Assembly: GCA_031548365.1 (NCBI GenBank)
Contig: JAVBRD010000026.1
Span: forward strand, 1-16,606
Length of the DNA: 16,606 bases
Source of the DNA: JAVBRD01 sp031548365
GTDB lineage: Bacteria; Bacillota; Clostridia; Christensenellales; UBA1750
Direction of reading: 5' to 3'
Under the pieces are notes generated by a model. It was given only the letters and a program-made list of their open reading frames with translations. It was not told the origin of the DNA and ran no database searches. Shown here in pieces: positions 12,645 through 16,606 of this stretch (positions within the stretch are counted from its first letter, which is position 1; every line of letters starts with the position of its first letter). The translations under genes and the position numbers were made by a program.

Positions 12645-15467
12645 CTATAGCTCTCTTACGATTTCATCGACATAGTCAAGCGTTTGCTGAATGCTCTGCG
12701 TCAGCTCTTCGAGCAACTCATCCGAGAAAAATCCCGTCCGCAGCTCGCTTTCCAGCTGCACAGCCGCTTGCAGCACCTTATTCATGTGCAAATTGGACGC
12801 TACCCCCACGATCGTCCTGGCCGTCTTCGAAGCTCCCGCCCAATCACTCTCTTCGATTTCGTGCCTGAGCTGAGCCAAATAGGGGTTGCGCTGGAAACTA
12901 GCAAGCAATGTCTTGAATATTCTTTTGTTGTCCCTCACGCGCTCGAGCGCCTTTGCCACATCGATGTAGTCCTCATACTTCGATGCCGCACCGCCAACCG
13001 CGGCGTTCTCGTTTTCTTCCACGACCCTCTCGCACAGCCCGAAAAAACGGTGGAGCACAAGCAGTGTTTCGTCGATCTCGATGGGCTTAGTCAAATGGCC
13101 GTTCATGCCACAGCCAAGACTTTTTTCGGCGTCATCAGGCGCATTGTTGGCCGTGAGCGCAATGATAGGAATGCTCTTCGCTTTGAGGATCGGAAGCTCA
13201 CGAATACGCCTTGTCGCCTCGTAACCGTCCATTTCGGGCGTGTGGATGTCCATGAAAATCAGGTCGTAGCTCTGCGGCGACTTCGCAAACATCTCCACCG
13301 CGAGTTTACCATTTTGGGCGTTGACGATTTTGACCTTGGTGTCCTCAAGCGCGCGGCTCAAGATTTCAACGTTGATCATCGTGTCTTCCACCAGAAGAAT
13401 GGTGTAACCTGCAAACATGTATAGCCCGCTTCCGTGTGAGCGTTTGAGGTTGGGCACACCGATGTGTTCGTGGATGACATCCAGCAGCTGCGAGGGAAAC
13501 AACGGGCGGAACAACCTCTTGGTCACACCCGCAGCTGTAAACTCATTTCCGTTCTCATACCACTGCTGAGGTGATGTGACCGCGATCACCGCACAGCTGT
13601 ATTGCTTGCGAAGCGCACGAATGTTGTCTGCCGAACACTGGCTCAGATCAAGAAACAGAATATCGTATGGGGCGCCATCCTTAGCTCCCCTGGCAAGCGT
13701 TTCCACACAGGCGTCCAGCGTGACCGTCTCTACGTGATCGACGTTGAAGTCAGCCATGATCTGCCCAAAGTACTCGCGCGACTCCGCCTCGGAATCACTA
13801 AGAATCACCTTCAGCTTGGGCTTCCCCTCCTCGCCCGCGCGCCGCGCAGTTTCCGGGGGACCCTCGATGCGCTTGAGCTTAATTGTGAACGCGAACGTCG
13901 AACCCACGCCGGGTTTGCTGTCGACCACGAGATCCCCGTTCATCATCTGAACGATGTTCTTCGCAATTGAAAGCCCTAACCCAGCGCCGCCGTATTTCCG
14001 TGCGATGCCACCGTCCGCCTGACCAAAAGCCGCGAACAAATGCTGCTTGTACTCATCCTTAATGCCAATGCCCGTGTCCGTCACCGACACCTCGATCTCG
14101 GAGAGCGTTCCCACGCGACTGACTTCGGAAACGTTCATGCGAATTGAGCCGTGCTCGGGCGTGAACTTGACGGCATTCGACAACAGGTTGATGATCACCT
14201 GTGAAATGCGCTGCTCATCGCCGATGAACACGCGCGGCATGCCGACATTGACGTGGACATGGAGTTTCTGGCGCTTGTCCTCGCACTTCTCGGCGTAGTC
14301 ATTTGTAATGCGAATGAGCATCTTCTCAAAATCAAAAGGCTTTGCCACCAAAATCAAATTCTGCGCTTCGATCTTGGAGACGTCCAAAACGTCATTGACG
14401 ATGGACAAAAGGCTCTTGGCTGACGTATCAATGATATCAAGGCATGACTTGACTTTATCGCCGTCCTTGCTCTCCGCCGCGATGCGGGCCATGCCGATGA
14501 TGGCGTTGATGGGTGTACGAATCTCATGGCTCATACGCGAGAGGAAGTTGCTTTTCGCTTTGTTGGCGAGCTCCGCGCCTTGTTTTGCCTCCATCAGATA
14601 CTGTTCATTAACTTTTTCAGACGTGATGTCTATTGAGCATTGCATGTGCGCGGGTTGGCCGTCCAGCCACTCGATCACGTTATCGACGTGCTTGTAGTGC
14701 TTCCCCGTCAGCGGCACAAACTCATCCCACAAAATGGTTTGTCGCGGATCGCGGCGGAGTTCGTCTTTGGGACAGCTCAAACAGCGCTCGTTCAAGCCGT
14801 TTTTGAACATTTTCCAGCACGGCAGATCTTCTGATTTGCATTCAAAACTCAGCTCATTACGCAGCTTTTTATTGATAAAAAGAACGTCGTCACTGTCGAC
14901 GGCGGTCACAAAAACATTGACGTCCAGGCTATCGAGTATGGATTTCAGGCTTTTTTCCTGCGCGCGGTGCCTGCGGTTACTCTCCGCGTTGCTCAGTGCC
15001 AGGGCCGCAATATCCGCGCAAGTCTTGAGCGTACACAGGTCATTGTCACTCAACGCGCCATCCGGTCCACGATCGCACCACAGCGCTCCAATCACGCGTC
15101 CGGAAGACTCAAATGGGATAAGCGCCGCGTTCGGTGATCCAAATCCCGCTCGCTCCTCCTGGGTCATCAGCGATAACAAACGCTCGCCTTCGAGCGGCTC
15201 ACATGAACTCTCAAACACCCGCCGCGCAAGCCTCGCGGCCAGTTTCTCGTCGGGCTTTGGCTCATCATCACCCTGTGTGGATACAACGAAGCCCCCCGCG
15301 TCAAATGCCACCGCAAATGCGCGTGCGCTGAACGTGTTGGCTCTGGCGAGTTCGGCAACGCTGCGCAGCAAGCGAAAGGTGTCATCCCCTGCCTCAAGCG
15401 CCCTTTTTAAACCGTCCAGCAGACTGCTGAACGCGCACGCGCTTTGAGCAGACGCCTTATTCAACAT
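12645..15467 (-). CDS. Hybrid sensor histidine kinase (GAF-PAS-HisKA-HATPase-REC-REC-HPt-like)
   Basis: The 940-residue cytoplasmic sensor has no membrane segment. It has a GAF-like domain (about 15-165), a PAS-like domain (about 170-285) with C210, C217, C229 and C232, HisKA with H314 in SHEIRTP, and HATPase with NLLSNAVKF (427-435), DTGIGI (464-469) and GAGLGLS (494-500). A degenerate receiver (about 550-668) keeps D607 but has R654-P655 where Lys-Pro is expected. An intact receiver (about 688-808) has E694/D695, D740, T772 and K794. The C-terminal HPt-like four-helix region (about 835-938) has R884 in the position of the phosphorylated His. The start ATG at 15467 has GGGAG 8-9 nt upstream. 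Operon partner: the HD-GYP regulator. The neighbouring divergent HPt gene may supply the missing His. The signal is unknown. Confidence 0.94.
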   Translation of the reverse strand: MLNKASAQSACAFSSLLDGLKRALEAGDDTFRLLRSVAELARANTFSARAFAVAFDAGGFVVSTQGDDEPKPDEKLAARLARRVFESSCEPLEGERLLSLMTQEERAGFGSPNAALIPFESSGRVIGALWCDRGPDGALSDNDLCTLKTCADIAALALSNAESNRRHRAQEKSLKSILDSLDVNVFVTAVDSDDVLFINKKLRNELSFECKSEDLPCWKMFKNGLNERCLSCPKDELRRDPRQTILWDEFVPLTGKHYKHVDNVIEWLDGQPAHMQCSIDITSEKVNEQYLMEAKQGAELANKAKSNFLSRMSHEIRTPINAIIGMARIAAESKDGDKVKSCLDIIDTSAKSLLSIVNDVLDVSKIEAQNLILVAKPFDFEKMLIRITNDYAEKCEDKRQKLHVHVNVGMPRVFIGDEQRISQVIINLLSNAVKFTPEHGSIRMNVSEVSRVGTLSEIEVSVTDTGIGIKDEYKQHLFAAFGQADGGIARKYGGAGLGLSIAKNIVQMMNGDLVVDSKPGVGSTFAFTIKLKRIEGPPETARRAGEEGKPKLKVILSDSEAESREYFGQIMADFNVDHVETVTLDACVETLARGAKDGAPYDILFLDLSQCSADNIRALRKQYSCAVIAVTSPQQWYENGNEFTAAGVTKRLFRPLFPSQLLDVIHEHIGVPNLKRSHGSGLYMFAGYTILLVEDTMINVEILSRALEDTKVKIVNAQNGKLAVEMFAKSPQSYDLIFMDIHTPEMDGYEATRRIRELPILKAKSIPIIALTANNAPDDAEKSLGCGMNGHLTKPIEIDETLLVLHRFFGLCERVVEENENAAVGGAASKYEDYIDVAKALERVRDNKRIFKTLLASFQRNPYLAQLRHEIEESDWAGASKTARTIVGVASNLHMNKVLQAAVQLESELRTGFFSDELLEELTQSIQQTLDYVDEIVREL

Positions 15468-15507
15468 TCAGTCATCTCCCAAAGCCGATGCTTTCCTGCG
15501 CACACGC

Positions 15508-15535
15508 GATAACCGCAAACGTAATCATGATAACC
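15508..15535. repeat. Direct repeat GATAACC, 21 bp apart, at the kinase promoter
   Basis: GATAACC occurs at 15508-15514 and 15529-15535, offset by 21 bp, about two helical turns. The second copy covers part of the -10 of the minus-strand promoter. This spacing fits binding of a dimeric regulator to one DNA face, but a 7-bp repeat can be chance. Confidence 0.35.
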
Positions 15536-15555
15536 TATATTCCGGACGAATACAA
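15527..15555 (-). promoter_or_regulatory. Promoter for the kinase/HD-GYP operon
   Basis: On the minus strand, TTGTAT (15550-15555), a 17-nt spacer and TATCAT (15527-15532, 5 of 6). One copy of a GATAACC repeat overlaps the -10 element, suggesting a regulated promoter. Confidence 0.5.
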
Positions 15556-15613
15556 TTCCTTCCACACTATTTTCTGTGATTTGACGTGTTGCGCACTTTT
15601 TCCGCTCAAAAGT

Positions 15614-15632
15614 CGCGCGGAGCATCCGCGCG
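15614..15632. repeat. Perfect 8-bp inverted repeat between kinase and HPt genes
   Basis: CGCGCGGA and TCCGCGCG are separated by GCA. The stem is GC-rich and strong. On the minus strand it is followed by ACTTTTG, which would make only a weak terminator. It may be an operator or insulate the two divergent units. Confidence 0.55.
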
Positions 15633-15683
15633 TATCGCGTGAAATGAGTTGCAACCTGAAGGAATACCCACGCCCTCTGTAGA

Positions 15684-15698
15684 AGATAGATCCTATCT
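15684..15698. repeat. Inverted repeat AGATAG-ATC-CTATCT (possible operator)
   Basis: Perfect 6-bp arms around ATC, about 80 nt upstream of the HPt start. The form fits an operator for a dimeric regulator of the HPt gene. No regulator is identified. Confidence 0.4.
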
Positions 15699-15776
15699 CT
15701 AGTGAATAGCATTAAACGTATGCCCGCTGAGCCTGGCGTAGATCACATAAAACCGTGAGACGAAAAGAGGATGTCA

Positions 15777-16148
15777 ATGGAACAGAACCCCTTTGGAATC
15801 AGCGTCAAAGACGGCCTGCGCATGCTGGCCAACAACGCCAACATGTACGCCCGGCTTCTCAAGAGCTACGCCGCGAGCCCGATCTACGCCGAGTTGATGG
15901 ACGCCGTGGAAAAGGGCGATATGCCGACCGCCGCCTCTAAAGCGCATGCGCTCAAGGGCGTAAGCGCCAATCTCTGTCTCACACCTGTGTTCGAGCAGAT
16001 CAAGCTCATCGAGGCGCAGCTCAAAGCCGGCAATGTCCTCGCGCCTGACAGCGCCGATCTCGCGACACTCAAAGACCTTTACGCGAAAACGCTTGAATCC
16101 ATTCAAACAATTGTGGCCGACCCCACGATTCTTAACGCGTTCAAATAG
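15777..16148 (+). CDS. Stand-alone HPt (histidine phosphotransfer) protein
   Basis: The 123-residue all-helical soluble protein carries the HPt signature AHALKGVSANL, with phospho-acceptor H57. HPt proteins pass phosphate between receiver domains in multistep phosphorelays. Residues about 14-76 align without gaps to residues about 841-903 of the neighbouring hybrid kinase, placing H57 opposite R884 of that degenerate domain. The start is the ATG at 15777, with AGAGG 6 nt upstream; the in-frame ATG at 15771 directly abuts that site. It is divergent from the kinase operon, is monocistronic and ends at a clear terminator. The probable role is to carry phosphate from the kinase receiver (D740) to the HD-GYP regulator or another receiver. 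The partner is inferred from location and similarity. Confidence 0.88.
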   Translation: MEQNPFGISVKDGLRMLANNANMYARLLKSYAASPIYAELMDAVEKGDMPTAASKAHALKGVSANLCLTPVFEQIKLIEAQLKAGNVLAPDSADLATLKDLYAKTLESIQTIVADPTILNAFK

Positions 16149-16247
16149 CCGTTTTATCCACGGACATCTCCTGATCAGTGCACGGATCGCTGCCTTGTGT
16201 GCGCTCCGTTTGATCTGTCAACGCCGATGAAATCATGACATGATGCG

Positions 16248-16281
16248 CGCGGCCCTCGTTTGATCGGGGGACGCGTTTTTT
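16248..16281 (+). terminator. Rho-independent terminator after the HPt gene
   Basis: CGCG and CCCTCG (16248-16258) pair with CGGGGG and CGCG (16265-16275), with one G·A mismatch, one T·G pair and a 6-nt loop. The stem is followed directly by T6 (16276-16281). It lies about 100 nt past the HPt stop. A palindrome ATCATG-A-CATGAT (16232-16244) sits just before it. Confidence 0.85.
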
Positions 16282-16606
16282 CTCACAAGCATCCTGCGAG
16301 TCGAGAGCTTTTTTATGAAAACTCAAACCCTGTATACGCTGAGGCATGGGGTTTCAATTCTACTTCGCCCAACTCGGGCTTTCTTCACACCGATGCGACG
16401 TGCAGTATGGCGACATGCGCGCCAAATCTCACGCCTCCGATTGCTTTGATGACAAGTCCAGAGCGTGGGCAATGGGTTCGTCATCACGCGGACGCGGGGC
16501 CCCCCCGGGCGGGGGGCGCGGGGCGCCGCACAAAAAAAACCAACACACCCAAACAAAGGAAATGTGAACGCGGAGCACAGCAGCCCCGGCACCCCCACAA
16601 CAACCC
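16282..16606. other. Unassigned right edge, last 120 bases low confidence
   Basis: After the HPt terminator no ORF has both a ribosome binding site and a recognisable product. Short plus-strand frames begin at 16316 and 16346, but neither has a proper Shine-Dalgarno sequence, and the second runs into the homopolymer-rich end. From about 16485 the sequence is made of G, C and A runs like those at the left edge, so a gene starting here could be hidden by errors. Confidence 0.5.

Larger units (their letters stand above)
15468..15776. other. Divergent regulatory region between hybrid kinase and HPt gene
   Basis: These 309 nt carry the kinase promoter and three repeat elements listed separately. 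I could not find a convincing sigma-A promoter for the HPt gene; CATAAA just before its ribosome binding site has no matching -35. No ORF with a ribosome binding site is present. Confidence 0.55.

Noticed and set aside
16152..16160. DnaA-box-like TTATCCACG after the HPt gene
   Set aside because: It is a single near-match with no cluster, AT-rich unwinding region or origin genes nearby.
16316..16567. Short plus-strand ORFs starting at 16316 and 16346
   Set aside because: Neither has a usable ribosome binding site; one stops after 44 codons and the other depends on the unreliable right edge.

Overview
The window looks like chromosomal DNA from a fairly GC-rich member of the Bacillota (Clostridia-like). 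Support comes from the S12 N-terminus (MPTINQLV), a bacterial L7Ae/YbxF-type protein directly upstream of rpsL, strong GGAGG/AGGTGAT ribosome binding sites and several sigma-A-type promoters with 17-bp spacers. No transposase, integrase, tRNA, rRNA or CRISPR array was seen. Roughly the first 130 and last 120 bases are homopolymer-rich and look like unreliable sequence ends.

Layout. (1) 150-2653, minus strand: dnaX (clamp-loader subunit tau/gamma), then, from its own promoter, an L7Ae-like protein and rpsL (ribosomal protein S12). The S12 has Arg at position 88, a classic streptomycin-resistance substitution. (2) 2928-7010, plus strand: a 565-residue TPR protein with a C-terminal helix-turn-helix, then a membrane chemoreceptor (MCP), each with its own promoter, closed by a strong terminator at 7022-7057. 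(3) 7056-8041, minus strand: an AbiD/AbiF-type HEPN ribonuclease. Its short leader has a promoter, a nested hairpin with a GNRA loop and a terminator-like 3' end, and could be a partner non-coding RNA. (4) 8052-11242, minus strand: a two-gene catabolic operon encoding an FAD-dependent oxidoreductase and a fused TIM-barrel isomerase/epimerase plus Gfo/Idh/MocA dehydrogenase. Its leader contains a terminator-like hairpin. (5) 11553-15555, minus strand: a signalling operon with a cytoplasmic hybrid histidine kinase (GAF-PAS-HisKA-HATPase-REC-REC-HPt-like) and a REC/HD-GYP response regulator, a probable cyclic-di-GMP phosphodiesterase. Divergent from it at 15777-16148 is a stand-alone HPt protein with its own terminator.

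How the genes may work together. The kinase's own C-terminal HPt-like domain has Arg where the phosphorylated His should be. The separately encoded HPt keeps that His and aligns to the domain without gaps over the compared stretch. This suggests a phosphorelay whose HPt step was moved to a separate protein, ending on the HD-GYP regulator. The catabolic pair suggests oxidation of a sugar or polyol followed by isomerisation or elimination. The AbiF-like gene and its leader RNA form the most likely RNA-linked defence or toxin module in the window.
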